Assembly: GCF_047495875.1 (NCBI RefSeq)
Contig: NC_092461.1
Location: 51,160,511-51,224,510 of the forward strand
Direction: 5' to 3'
Source of the DNA: Pithys albifrons albifrons
Taxonomy: Eukaryota > Chordata > Aves > Passeriformes > Thamnophilidae
Length of the DNA stretch: 64,000 nt
The translations under genes and the position numbers were made by a program. The notes below the pieces were generated by a model. That model was not told where the DNA came from. It searched no databases and saw nothing but the letters and a program-made list of their open reading frames with translations. Positions 25,946 through 39,617 of this stretch are shown here, in pieces. Position 1 is the stretch's first letter, and each line of letters opens with the position of its first letter.

Positions 25946-28900
25946 CAAGTAAGAATTTAAGCTCAGCAAGCCGCAGTTCCTCTGATCTCTGAGGACCAGC
26001 TGGAACACAAGGAGGTTTATTTTCTGCCAAATTTCTCTACTCTTAATGCAATAGATAGCCACAGAAGAAATCATATTAATGTGCTTTTCATTGTCTGCTT
26101 CCTCTCTGAGTCTGCATTTGTGGGGTCTAGTATCCCAAAAATGTGTCTCAAGGGGAGATCATGCAGACCCATGGTAAGGAAGGGGTAACATGTGATACCC
26201 ACTATGATCAAACCAAGTCAGGTTTCTTTCCCAGAAGTCATGTTTTTCTGTCCCATCACCTTGTCCTGAGATCTAGAAGAGCAGTGGTTGATACTTTCTT
26301 ATGTACTTGGCCATGTTTAGTTACTGAAATTATTCAGTAGTTTTTCATTTCCTTCAGAGAAAACCATTCATTCCCTGGATCATCTTCCCTTCAAGCCATT
26401 CCTCCTTAAGGAGGAGAGCAGCCCAACATGGCTCCTTCGGCATTCCCCAGGAGATAAACCATGCATCACAGCTCAAGAAAAGGTTGTCACAAACTCCTGA
26501 AAGCAAATTCAACTTCCCTTTTCCAATCAGATAAAGCAACTATTTGTAGTGTCAGCTGGACCAGACCTCAAACATCACATAACAGACAAAATAACACTGT
26601 AATCTTAGAGGACAAATGTTGGGAATCTCACTGCCCTTTGTCTGTCCTTGTGCTGCTCTTCATCCTAGAAGAGGTGACATGAGACCTGCATGTTGAAAAC
26701 AAAGCCATGGCAGAGTGATTTCCAGGTGATGTACAAAGCTTTGGAGGTTTGAACTCTGCCCTTCCAAATTCCCACATAGGAGAGAAGAAGCATGACCTGG
26801 ATGCCCCAAAGCCTCAGAAAGCCACAACCTGCCCTGACCTCTGGGACCATGCAAAACTGACTGGCATTTAGAAAAACACAGAGGTTTCTCTAAAATGTGA
26901 GAAACCTCAGCATTAACTCAAGGAATATGGAGATATTAAGATGATTTAAGGGAAATATATTTTCTTCATCCCATCAGATATTCTGGACTTGCAGCTGAGA
27001 CTCCTGCCTGCAGAATTTCAAAACAAGGCAGTCAGCCCTTGTTCAGTGAGATTTATACGACTAAGGCAGCATACGTGTGATTAATAAAAACACCTTATTT
27101 ACTTTTCATTGGAACTACTGAGCTGCTGTAAAGCACCCCTTTTATTACCAGAGACACAGCAGTCACCCTGGATTTCTGATCTCTCTTCTCCAGTTTATAG
27201 GAAAACATGGATTATGGGTGACTTCTCTTTTACATAGAAATAAATCCTGAAGAAAAACCTGTATGGTTGCTGTAAGTGTGGAGAGAAAAGAAATACTTAG
27301 TCTTCTTCCACACTTTAATCCAGTTCTCCTTTTTGGAGTCCTCACTTCGGGTTCCCTCTGGCTGCAATGTGAGTGCTACATACTTAGGAGGTTGTAAGGA
27401 ACTTATTTCTCATAGAGCACAGCTTTTGGTACCAGCTGGAAAGGAAATGTAATCACTATTTTTAGGAAGTCTAATTGAACACACTTCATAATGACTACAG
27501 CTTGAAGAAACATCATAAGAACATGCAAAGTAAATAAAAAAAAAGGCAGGCTTATTCAAGCGATCTTGATGCTAAAGTATGAAACTGCATGTTTAATATC
27601 TAGTTCTTTCTTTTCTGTCTTAAAAACAATTGCAAATTATTTTACAGAGTCATTGTCCTTTAACAGTTCTTTTTTTCCCCCCTGTTTGATTTCTGCTGTT
27701 TACAAGCAGTTCCTGTAAGATTGGATATATTTATGTAGTCACATAACACATCAGAAGAACAGTAGTGTTCCTTTGGTTTACTGTTCACTCTGTGAAAAAA
27801 ACTTACCTGTCCTCCTACCAGGAATTGGTCAGGTTGTAACAGAAACTCAACAGCAACTTTATTTATTCAATGTGCTTTTTCTTGGTGAAGTTAAGTCAAT
27901 GTTATACCCCCATTGTTAAGAGTTATATCCCCATTGATGAGAAAAGCTTGGAAGGGTTAAATGTGTAGTTTGCATAAACACTTCAATGTTTAGCATTAGT
28001 CCAATATTAACCTCCCACAAAACAAACAAAAAAAATGGAGAGAAGTGTCCTTCCCCTGCCAGTCATGGGCTTCACCAGCAATGCTGCCACAGAGCACATG
28101 CCCCACTCCCCGTGTCCTTTTCACCTCTGCTAAGGAGAGGGCTCTGCAAGGTCGAGGGAATCTGTTTAGGACTCAGGACTCTACTCAGACCTGCTTTTCA
28201 ACAGCTCCAAAACCACACAACCTTGAGCACCCCCTGCTGCCTTGCCTTGCCAAGGTTCGCAAAGAAGGAGCAAGGAGTTTGCAGGGGACAGGTCTAGGGA
28301 CCTTTTAATGATTCTACTGGGTAGACTGCAGAGGAGAAAATCCTGGAAGTTCCTATTTGTCCTGCTTTCACATTTTTTTTCTCTTAAGTCATTCTATCTG
28401 TCTTACAGCTCTCCAGGTAAAAGTCTATTTACTCCTCTGGTACTGCACCTTGGGCCCTGACACGAGTACTGAAGCTCAGCTTCACCAAAAACTTGGTGTG
28501 ATGTCTTCTCACCTGCCCCCACGAAGGGAGTTAGCTGTGGGAAGGGGTCCCCCTAAGAAGATACCTGAGAGTGAAGATGTTCTTATGGTTAGATCAGCTC
28601 CATCTGCACAGACAGGAATGAGGTGGAAACAACTGGCTTTCTGTAGAAGACTAGAGGACATCACTCACTTCTCCAGATAGTAGATCACATTAAAATGATT
28701 GAGAAACTGCATCCATATTTCAGTCAGACTGTGTGTAATGTTGGAGATTTGTCTAAATGCATATTATGTGTATCACTCCTTCTGTTCTGCATAATCAAAG
28801 AAAAAAATATAATTTGCTACTTCTCTTCCACAATGGCTGATTTTATAGATGCTGTTTCTTTTCAAAGCTGAACCATTCTTTTTCAAACTTGGCTTCTTTG

Positions 28901-31900
28901 CACACATGAAATGTTTTTGATCAGATTATATTTACGGTGAAGGCAAATGCTAATTAATATCTGTCACAAGATCTTGCATGATTTCCCATCAGGTCTTATG
29001 ATGGTGTATCAGCATGTAATTAAATAAGAGGGCCAAGTCAGTCTCTGGTGTAAGTCAAGGGAAGACAGTGATATTATATCAAGGTTTCATTCTACTACAT
29101 TTACAAAGTGAGGTTTCTGTTCTCAGCCATTCTCTGTTATGACTGCCCACCCCATCAGGCTACACCTTGGCCTTTCTGAATTCATCACTTGTTCTGGTGC
29201 TGCATGTCATCTCTGGCATCTTCTCCATCAATGTCCCTAGCTGTTGTGACTATTGCTGCTGGCAGCTGGACACAGACATCTACAGCAATTCAGTGCTGGC
29301 AGCTCTGCAGCTTGAGATCACCCTTTGGTCTGCAAGGAGGGTACATCTGCATAGCCCAGTGTAGCACTGTGCAGAGATACCTGTGCTGCAAGCCAGCTGC
29401 AGGTAGTACATGAATATTACAGTTGAGCCTTTGCCCAGGCTGATACCTCTGCAGAGAGGTGGGGTGCCAGAGCCAAGCAAAAGGTGCTACTGAAATGGCA
29501 GTGTTCTTTTAAGAGCCTCTGCAAGAAGGCCAAGGCTTGCTCATGTTTCTGTGTATGCTGATGCATGATGATTTGTGGATAAGATAAAGTGCTGGAGCAA
29601 TTCTTTCTTCTGCTGGAGTACATTGGTATATCACAAGTAGATTTCTGCCCATGCTGGACCTCTAAGGTCAGCCACAGCTGGCATGTAGTGTGGACACAGA
29701 TTTCTAGAGTGACTATAACTACAGTACAACAGCTTGTGGAAGAAGGGAAAAGAGGGGTTTTCTATGCATTTTTTTTTCCAGTGGAAATTTTTGGCTGGAA
29801 GTGATTTGGAGAACGAGTATGGTCTTGAAAATTAAGATTTCAGATCTGCTGAATAAAGACAGTATCTGTGTGGTCAAAACCCAGTTTTCTATGTAAAAAT
29901 ATGTCAGTGGATTCTGGATCCTCACATCAAGTCATTCAGCCTGTCCCATACTTCAGTTCACTTTTGGAAAAATGGAGACACTTCTCTACCCTACAGCAAG
30001 GAGCTTTAGCCACAGCCTTCAAATATATTTTACAACCCCAAGACCCTGGGAGCCCTATTGGATCTTCTCTCCCCTGCATTCATTCCCATTTTGGCAGTCC
30101 CCAGAGCCCCTTCTTCCCTATCCTCCCTCCCTCTGCCCTCAAACACATCATGCTCTCACCCAGCTCTCTACCTTTCTGACTCCTCTCCCAATTCACTTCC
30201 CTGCCTCCACAAAGCCAAGTTTTTCTTATCCCACTCTTAGAAATCTTGGTTGCTTCACACAATCCTGCCTTTGTCCAGAGCGGCTGCTTTCCTTTTATAC
30301 TAGATTTGCTCTAATACAAACTTCACTACAACATATCCAGCAGCTGACTGCCAAAATAGTTCCTATAACATAGGCCTTTCCAACTTGCAGTCTGGCTGTC
30401 CTCCAGGGTGTCTGCAGGAGAGATATTCAAGGGAGAAGCTGAGGGAAGGAAGGCCTGGCAGAGGACCCAGGTTTTCCTCCTTTAAATAAAGCTGCAGAGA
30501 GCTCAGTAAGTCTGGTGTTCAGGATCCCCAAAGACATTGTTAATAGGAAGAAAACTGGGAGCATCTATTGAAAAGTTTGAGAGAACTGTTAGAGAAATTG
30601 AGAGCAAGTCAGTGACTTGCACGGTGTATTTATTTTCTGAAATGGAAATTAAGGTTCTAATTGAGCATTTTATGTAATTAAAATCTTCTATGTGTAAAAA
30701 TGAAGTGTCTGCTACAGAGGTAATAGGAAGTACAGAAATACTTTGGCTGTGCTAAAGATAGTGCAGATAATTAAATGTTCACCATGCTTCGGTGTTCTTT
30801 CCAACCAGAGCAGCTATTACTGTTTGCTTGTGCCAGATGCTGGATTTCTCCCAGATCCTGCCGTGCACAATATGATTCTCCCACAAATTTCCATTTGTGA
30901 TGAGGTAAGCTGAGATAACCTCACTGGTGTTATGGCTCTCTGTACTTTTCATTCAGTGAGTTGTATCCCTTGGAGAGGCTGAAATTCCTATTCTGCTGGG
31001 TGCTGCACAAGTGAAAAGTGGGTACCTGCTTGAGAGCATTCCTCAGCAGGGCACTTTGCAACCTCTTTGATATCTGGGAAGTCGGGATGAGAATAGGGAT
31101 GTACAGAGCCGGAACACTTATCCTAGAGCCAGTAATTCTGCCTGATGTGAAACTAGCAAATCTCCCAGAAAATATGGGGAGCAGAAAAAGAAGCCTTTGC
31201 AGAGGGATGTTTTTCCTGGTGCTGGTCAGTGAGAAAACACAATGAGATGAGAGAGAACAGAAGAACCTCAGGAGGAGTTTCTGAATACTGCTTCCATTTT
31301 GTCCAGCAATTTAGGTTTGCTTTAGATTCAAACATGAACACGCCTACTTTGTCTTAACTGCAGCTTTGCATTTCCAGCATGATCCGCAAATAACTATTTA
31401 CTGGAAGCTCTTGGTGTCCCAGCTAGGAATGGGTTCTCTGGAGGCAGAAGGGACTCACACCTGTGTGAGAAACAAAACCCTTACATGTTCATGACAGCAT
31501 TATATTCTGGTATGGAAAATATTCTCCCTTTTCTTCCATGTTTCTTGATCTCATAGCAAATCAGCTATTGTCAGACAAGCAAAAAAAGTGAAAAAAAATC
31601 TCATTGAGAAGAGCATTCAGTGCTCTCACCTTTTGGATACACAGTTTCATTTATTTTTGTTCCTTATGTGCTTAAACATCCTTATGTAATTTCCACTTCT
31701 TTACATTATGCCATTCTTTATTTCCTGTATACAAATGCACATGACCGTTGCAGAGGCAATGGAATTAACAAGGTGGTCCTCAGTCAGAATCTCCATTGAT
31801 TTCAATTAGCAATTTCATTAAGTGGAGAATATAGGATTTGAGTTATCCAGTTTCACCCAGATTAAGGGGAAAATGTTACTGAAATTGATGAAGATGGAAG

Positions 31901-32869
31901 CAGCAAGCTCAAGTCTGTTGGACACTCCTAGCCTGTAGTCACCATTCATGCTGCATCAACAATAATATAAACTCAATAAGAATACATGGTCCAGAAGCAG
32001 ATTTATCTCTGATAGATCTTTAAAAGCTGCACAAGGAAGTTCTGCCTCTGAGACCATCTCAATCTTTCTTGTCAGTCAGGTAATGGATGCCACGCTGTCA
32101 CACAGCTCACTGCTGGATTAGGATACCCCTAAATAATCAGACCTTTTGTGACAACTCTACCCTTTTAACAGCACACAAACTTCATGGTGAGACACCTCCC
32201 GAGTTAGAGTTCAGTCCTATTTTGTTGAAGACATCATGCAACCTATTCTTTTTCATAAATTTACACAAATCTGTTTTATAATATACAGCACAGAACAGCT
32301 CTGTGAGAACTGATTCAAATGAATGCACAGCTGGAAGCTGATTCAAAGGAGAAATCCAATATGATGCTAATGCATAATCTTCATTTGAAGCCTACGAAGT
32401 CAACCAGCTCCTTATAATCAATGCTTCCAGGCTCTTGCGTACTTTAATATCTGCTGTTAACAGGGTACTGACTTGCATTCCTCCTACACAGGATCTCATG
32501 GAATACACCTCACAGAGCCTATCTAATCTACCAGCTGGGGACCTGCTGTGGACCTACACTGTGTAGCTCAGGAGCATCTTCCCTGTAAACCTTCTCTCTT
32601 ATCCTTGCACTTGTTGGCCAACAAGTGACCAACACAACTTCTTCCTTTGAGACAAGCCCACAGACCAGCAGCGGAGTGAAACACTCATTCCTGACTCATG
32701 TTGTAAAGCCTTTATGAAAAGGAAGTGAAAGATTTCAATGAAAAATCCCCTCAGTTGGAAAAGGCAGTTCTTATCTGCACTCCAGCAATTTTCAGCAAAA
32801 TTTATGGTTTCTTTTATGTAGCAAATCCTCTGTAAATGATTATATATACAAACATCGAAAATTTCCAGG
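25946..32869. other. Gene-free stretch of 6.9 kb, nothing recognised
   Basis: No supportable gene or repeat family. A pyrimidine-rich frame at 29972-30373 (133 codons) has overlapping open frames in other registers and on the other strand, which fits composition rather than coding. Confidence 0.55.
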
Positions 32870-33065
32870 TCCCAGAACACATAATAATATTTGCCACTTA
32901 TAAAGCCCTTTTCATCTTCAAAGCACTCTGCAAGGGCCAGCTAATGAATCCTCAAGTTATTCCTTTGAGGTTAAGTGATGTGCTCAAGGTCGAAGCTTGT
33001 ATCAGTCTCAGAGCCAGGATTAGATATGAGCAGATTTTTGCCTCTGCATTCCCTACTTAACCCAT
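32870..33065 (+). mobile_element. Ancient MIR/L3-like interspersed repeat fossil
   Basis: The order of short words is that of a very old amniote repeat: an ATAATATTTGCCACTTATAAAG-like start (about 32882), CTTTTCATC, CAAAGCACT (about 32920), AATCCTCA (about 32946), TTGAGGTTAAGTGA (about 32965), CTCAAGGTC (about 32983), CAGAGCCAGGATTAGA (about 33009) and TAACCCA near the end. The middle part (the usual CCCCATTTTACAGATGAGG-like section) appears deleted. Assignment to MIR, L3 or a related SINE needs a library search. Confidence 0.5.
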
Positions 33066-34984
33066 GATCTTCATATGAGCAATCACTCACTGTACTATAA
33101 CAGAAATTCAGACAGAGAAGCATTATAAATTCTTGAAGGAAAAGAACATAAAAGTTGGATATTCCAGAAGTAAATTCTCACCTTTCCTCCAAATTATAAC
33201 TACCCTCTGAGCTCTAACAGTAGTAGCCTGCTGTGTTTTGCAGTTTGGCAGGAATGTTTGCCCACCTGCTTTACCAGATGAGTCTCTGTTTTTCAACAGC
33301 CTCTGCGTTTTTCTTCAATCAGCCCATCCCCAGGCCTACTTCCATCTGACGACCCAGTCACCTTCCCAGCCAAGTGCCAGCCCTACTCTGACAGTACCTC
33401 TGCCCTGTTTTCCACAACATTAACAGCATTCACTTGACCCTTGAACTAGATGTAAAGAAGAAAGTCTTATCAGAAAGATCCAATTATATCACCGAGCATG
33501 TTTTATTTGGGTCATGCAGAGTTAATTGAGAAAATCAGTGCAGTGTGCTTATCAGTAAAAATCTAACAGGATACTTTCTTATCAGTACAAATCTTGCTAA
33601 GGTGGATTTTTTTTTCAACACTAAACAAGTGAGGTGTAAATCAGTGTAAACCTTAGTGAGATTTAACTCCCAAAACACCTGGGACTCATTGCAAAATAGA
33701 TCCAGTTGCACACTTCTTTCAGCTTGTGGGCTTGCAGAGATTATGCAGTGCAATTTGAGTCACAGAAAGTCAGGAATGGGGTTCTGCCTCCCTGGGGTGC
33801 TCACTCCCAAGCAGGAGGGTGTCCCTGGAATCTCCCATCCTGTCTGGGCAGCCCTGCAGATCTGCAGACAGCCTCTCCTACTTTCCTTCATCTGCCTCCA
33901 TTTGCCTCCAGCTCCACTTCATACGCAGGCAGTACTGCACCAATAGGAAAACGTATCCCAACAGCTCAGCAGTGCATGACTCAGCCTAAAGGAAAGACAA
34001 GACAGTTTTTCATCATAGTCTGTTCAGAGTCACTCTGATAACATACGATTGCAATTTAAGTGGGTGGAGAGTAGGGGGGAGAGCAGGGGACATCTTGCAG
34101 ACAGCTTGAAATGTCCTGAAAGTTTCAGAAATTGAGTCTCTAATTTCTTTCTGGCTGTTGTGAATGTTAGTCAGAGCTCATAATGTATTCATGTTCCAAC
34201 ATTGCACAGTTAACTCATATCTTCCAGTGAACCAGAGCCACCCTGCAGTTTTCCTGTGATGTCCTCCACTGGCAGCCTCAAACTGCTCAACACATAATGA
34301 AATGAGCATTTTTGAATGCTTGTAAGTTCAATAAAAGTATTTTTCAGCCATGGTAGAAATATCCAAGTCTACTAATAAATATAATGTAACCAGATGGAAT
34401 GATAAAAAAGATAGCAACAATCCTGGGAAAGTGTGACCGCATATAGGGATTTTGCATGTCTGACCACCTAGTGGGAAGTACTCATACAACTTCTCATTTT
34501 TTCTCTGAGTGAGTCTGAAAAGCTCTTCTGCATGATCAACCTCCTTGAAGAAAAGCGATTTGCCCTTTCCTGTCACATGGGACATTCAGATTTCTGTCCC
34601 ACCCAGAAAAAAACATCAGAGTCCTCCACAATCATCGCATGATTATATTGTTAAAGCACTGTATGAAAGATGGCACAGACTTGCACTACAACTCCCATAA
34701 TTTTCAAGTCAAGTGGCAGCTGCTACTGTATTTTGTGTAGGAGCTGGTGCCCTGCCTTGCATTTGGCACTCTGCAAAAACCGGCTTTGCATCAGGCCCCT
34801 GGGGAACACTGGCTCAGACCTGGACTGGAGGGGGAGACAGCATCATACTGCTGGTGCTAACACAGTCCAGAAGAACAGGGAGACCCTGCCCTAGGTCTCA
34901 GCATGTCTGGCACTATGTAACCCAGGCATTTCTAGCATCTGCAGTAGTCAGTTGGGACTTTTTGAATGTATTTCTGGATTTAAG
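33066..34984. other. Gene-free stretch, nothing recognised
   Basis: No repeat family or credible coding frame is visible. Short frames such as 33706-34038 lack any domain signature. Confidence 0.55.
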
Positions 34985-35420
34985 CAGTTAAAGTTCTACT
35001 AGGTTCTTTTTTTAGACACTAAATCCTGGATCTAACCCAATGCATATAACTAGGAAAAATGTGAAGCCTTTGCTCTCATCATAAAGATGTCGAGCTTTCT
35101 TTTAAATTCATTCCTGTTATTTTCTTCAATAGCTTCACCTAGGAATAATTTATTCCACATACTTGTTACTTTTTGATTGAATAGCTGTGCCTGAATTCCC
35201 CTTTCACTCCTAATTTCCTAGTTTTTTGGCTGAGCCTCTTGTTTTTCCAGACTTCTCATCAGACTGAAGAGTTTATCTCATTCCAGTTATCGAACTCTTT
35301 TGCAATTTTAGTATTTTTTCAGGTCTTCTTTTCTCTGATTTTTCTGACAAGAATAAATAGTTTCCTTTTGAACAAATGTAGATTAAGTCTGCTTATGCTT
35401 CCATCTCCAGAAAGACAGAA
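34985..35420 (-). mobile_element. Ancient CR1/L3-like LINE 3' end
   Basis: On the minus strand a decayed frame around 35170-35080 reads like the C-terminus of a CR1-clade reverse transcriptase protein: a W-N-K-L motif, then E-A-I-E-E-N-N, then F-K-R-K-L-D. This is the region equivalent to HWNGLPREVVE...FK.RLD in younger CR1 elements. A GLDP-like word follows, as in many CR1/L3 3' ends. Stops and indels are frequent and no octamer tail remains. It is far older than the three recognisable CR1 3' ends in the window. Confidence 0.5.
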
Positions 35421-38400
35421 AGTTAAATGAGAAAGTAACCCTGACAAAAACTGTATTTCAGTCTTAAGAACACTGTATATAGTAATAGCAACAGAGTATT
35501 AGGGGTGAGAAATTAAATGTCCTATATGCCAATACCCATGTTCCATTAGCTTGACAGCTCTAGACTTTTTCATCTGGCAGGGCAAGGTGTAGTTTCTTTT
35601 GCAGATGAAAATGTTCAAAGGACTTGATTAATGACAGAGGATGATTTGGGAGAAATTTTTTACTCATTGCATAATTTATTCTTTCATATTCATCTCACAA
35701 TGTTGTAAAAAGATGCAGCATACAGCAAAAAATAGAAAGTTGTGCATGGATGTGTGTGAAGGAGTGTGTGTTTCACCAATTTCAGAAAAGCCAGCTATAG
35801 TAACCACAACTTCCAGAGATGTAGCTATGAAAATGTGTAATGAGCTTGGAATGCCAACTCATTGAATTTCTTTTGTTATATTAGTTTTTGCCTCTCAATG
35901 TGTTTTACTTTCTCATCAAGATATGTATTGTTATCTGAATGAAGGTTTAGGACTAATGTCCTGTGACACTTACAGGGCAGCTTCCGAGTCTTGAAGTTAC
36001 TGTTTCAGCATCCTTGTGGAGTGTGGCACCTTGCCCCTCAGGAGTGCTTTTTCTGAAGGTTTTCTTATTGCATCCAGAATCGTCCAAAGGCCTTGAAAAG
36101 GAGAAGATTCCCCAGTAAATTGCAAAGATATGGATTGAGACATGGCACCTGTCTGAAATTCATTGAGTGGCTGAGTTCTACCTAGTTCTTGGGCTGGGGA
36201 TTATGCAAAAATTGGGTGAAACCCCCTGCATTTCAAACTGCTTTTGAGTGTGATATTCTTCGGCTTTGGTGACTCAAATATCTGCTTGTAATCCTGAACA
36301 GAATCTGTTCTTCAGAGACTGAAATCTGTCCACATCAAATTCATACTAGGTAAGAATTTTAACCTCTTCTTCTCCTCCTGGTGGCCTGACCATGGTACCC
36401 CTCACACCCAGCAGGATCCTGGGGAAACACCTGGCCCTGAAATGGTGGCAAATATCACCACTGGTACCCAGGGGACAAACAAGGGGAGGGACAAAAGGGG
36501 AGTTGTGGGTCTGTAAAGATTGCCTGGCTGCAAGCCAAAGGACATAACTCGGTAATTTTGTTCTGTTGGATTGTCTCAAGATGATATTGCAGGGACACTG
36601 CCTCCTCCAGACATTCACAGTCAGCCTAGCAAGTTGGCATCATTTTACATCTTCACATATCTACTTTTTCTTCCAAAATGTGACAGAGCTGTTGGAAAGG
36701 GAAGAAAGCTGCCAAAGGAAAGGAGGTAGACAAAATTGGTAACAAGGAAAAGAAGGCGGAAACACATGAAACGGTCTTTGCCCATAGTGCCAGGCTTTGG
36801 AAAAGATGAGGAAGGTGGCCAGAGGGGCACACACCTGCAAACCTGACCCTGTGACTCTGAAACTTTGGCCATATTTTAGAGGGAGAGGCTTGAATTGTCC
36901 TTGAGTGGTGCTCGCTTGTATTCCTGCTGTTAATGATGCCTTATTATACTGTATTTTTCTATGAATTCCGGAGATAAAGATATTAATACTAACAACAGAG
37001 AAAAAATGAGCATGATTTTCAATAAATATTTTATTCATTATTTCCCATGAGTATCACTACACATTGTAAGGCAGAGAAGCATTTCTTTAAACATCCAACA
37101 ACCCCTTCAGTGGTACAGGAAGACCAGTGAAAGTTCAGAGCATTGAGTTACTTTAATTAAATTTTCAGGGCTTGAGGATATAGATAAATTAAAAGGGGAG
37201 AAAGGATTTAAGTAGAGAGTGGTTTGGGATCCAAAACATTGTGGGGTTTGTGAGGGAATGACTCTTCAGAATATAATTCTCTTTATCTTGACTATTTATC
37301 AGTTTATCAGGGAAAGGAAAATAAGGTATTGTCACTGCCAGATATGGAAATGAGAGCTTGGTGACTGAGTTTGCATCTCAGCACATTGCTGGTTTGTCCT
37401 TCAAAAGGGGAGCTACAACACAGAGAATTCAGTCTGTCCTGAAAGGACGCAAACTTTAGAAACTTTCTGTAAGATGCTTTTTCAGGAATACAGAAATTTT
37501 GAAAAATGTCATATATGCGTCATAAAATGTGTATGTGTATATATATATATGAACATATATATTTAGGATTAGCAGAAAGAAAATATTTTTCCTCTTTTTT
37601 CTTGGCTTTTTCTGGTTCCTTCTTCATTTTTATAAAGAAGAAAGGACTCTTCTCCTGTTGAAAACCATCCCATGGCCTCCAGAAATATTTTCTTAACAAC
37701 TTTGCTGTCAGTAGGTTGCGAAAAGAGTGAACCACCAATATTTAACCACATAGGGATGTCCATTCTGGTTCAGATATGAATACCTGACTGAAAAAAACCC
37801 CAGAAGATCAAAAAGGGGTGTTCTTTGTTGAACAAAGAAAGTAAAGCAAGCATGGACCAATAAGCATTAAAAAGCAGAGAGTTAAGACTGAGTAAATAAA
37901 ATAAAATGCCCAGAGACAAGTATTGCCTTTGAAAAAGAACATCAGAAGGAATGGAATTTGTGCTTAAAACATGCCTGACAATATCCCAGTGGCAGCAGCG
38001 AGATGGGGATGGAGAGTTGCCTGGAGCACCAGGAGCAGGTTACCCCTCAGAACACAACTTCATTCCTCAGAAGGACAGTCAAGACGTAACAGCAGATATT
38101 TTTCTGTTTCTTAGTGCCAATGTTTTTGTCTAGTGTTCTTATTTGTTTTGATTAGTGCTCTGGGAAATATACACAGAAAGCAGTGCTAATCACAAAAAAT
38201 AGTACACTGAATATTTTGTGGGGAAAGATCATGGGCTCAGTGCAAGATTTCAGCACTGAAAGAAAGGTTTTCAACACCTACAAATAAACTAATAGTAGCT
38301 GCTGCAGAAAAAAACCTTAAAAAAGAAAAGACTTTCTGTACTGAGATGCTTGGTACAGGAATGTTATATCTGTATCAGAGATGCTACATATATATCTGAT

Positions 38401-39617
38401 ATTACATATATAGAATTCGTAGTGAATATACCAAAAATGGAATATTAGTAGAACTGTGAATTAGTGACTCTGATTTTGGGTTCAGTTAGTTTGGTGGAAG
38501 TTTTTTAAGCCAAGAAGTCTTAAAGAGGGAATAAAGCTGTCAATGCAGAACTAATTTGATGTGAAACTATAATGTCTTCCAAAGCTGTTTTCCAAATGAA
38601 ACCTTTCAGCTTGTATTACGTCATATTAAGAGAAACTAACCTAAGCTAAATAATTTAGCAAAATTAGAAAATATGGTAACATAACCAAATATTTGAATTA
38701 ATTTCACCAGTCCCCTTCAAAACACTGCTTTGATTCAACATAACTATAATTCAACTTTTCCTTTTCTTTGAGCATGAAACTCAAAAAAAAAAAACCCAAA
38801 CCCAAACACCCAAACATATAGTTTTGCTGAATGTTTCTACAAGGTTTTTATGTAAATAATTTGAAGATAAAGAGCCAGTGAGTATAATCCCTAAGAACTG
38901 CATGTCTGTGAAGCTGGTAGTTCATTGCAAAGCTGGACCACTATCATCATAAAACCATTCAGTAACAGAGTCAACAGAGGGAAAAATGTACATCACAAGC
39001 TATAAAGACAACATGAAAAGTAAATATAATATATTTGTAGATGATGCAGGTGCAGATACAACACTGTGAACTTACATACACTGCTAGGAAGAGGTTTGTG
39101 TTGATCCAAGACACTTTCAGATGTCTAATAAATCTGAATGCAAGAGCAACAAGAGAAAAGTTTAATCTTGAAACCAGAAATTAATTATCCAGCTGAAGAA
39201 ACTAAAATACTGTTCTGACCTACACAACCTTGCAAGCCTTCACAAGAAGCTAACAGATCCTCTCTGGGAAATGTACATTCCTGAAATCCAAAAAGGGCCC
39301 TAGTATAAACCCAGACAAGAGCTGAAGACCACCATGCAGCCAGCGATGAGCTCTCCTACCTCACAGGCATGTGATGAGAAAGCAATTAACACTGGCACTC
39401 AACATATGCTAATGAACAGGGGACTGTAGATGGGAATAATATAGCTACATAATGTACTCAAAACCTGGCAAGAATGACCATTTTATTTGGCCAGGAGAGT
39501 GTCTGGTCAGCCTCTGGAGAGAGATGTAGTCCCAGTGGTTTGAGCATGCCAGAGATGGATTGATTGAACCTGTCAAATGGTCATGTGAAAATTGACCGAG
39601 AACTGTGGGTCAAAAGT
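35421..39617. other. Gene-free stretch of 4.2 kb with small AT tracts
   Basis: Nothing recognisable as a gene. It holds a short (TA)n tract at 37531-37562, an AT-rich patch near 38384-38415, and an A run followed by repeated AAACCC at about 38785-38815. Confidence 0.55.

Noticed and set aside
29972..30373. 133-codon plus-strand frame as a gene
   Set aside because: Pyrimidine-rich composition opens several frames, other registers are also open, and no domain is recognisable.
36346..37038. Minus-strand frames of 90 and 125 codons as exons or a retropseudogene
   Set aside because: No family resemblance, overlapping frames in different registers, and no poly(A) or splice structure that I could support.
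38785..38815. AAACCC-type repeats as an interstitial telomere
   Set aside because: Vertebrate telomere repeats are TTAGGG/CCCTAA. This is a short irregular AAACCC run after an A tract.
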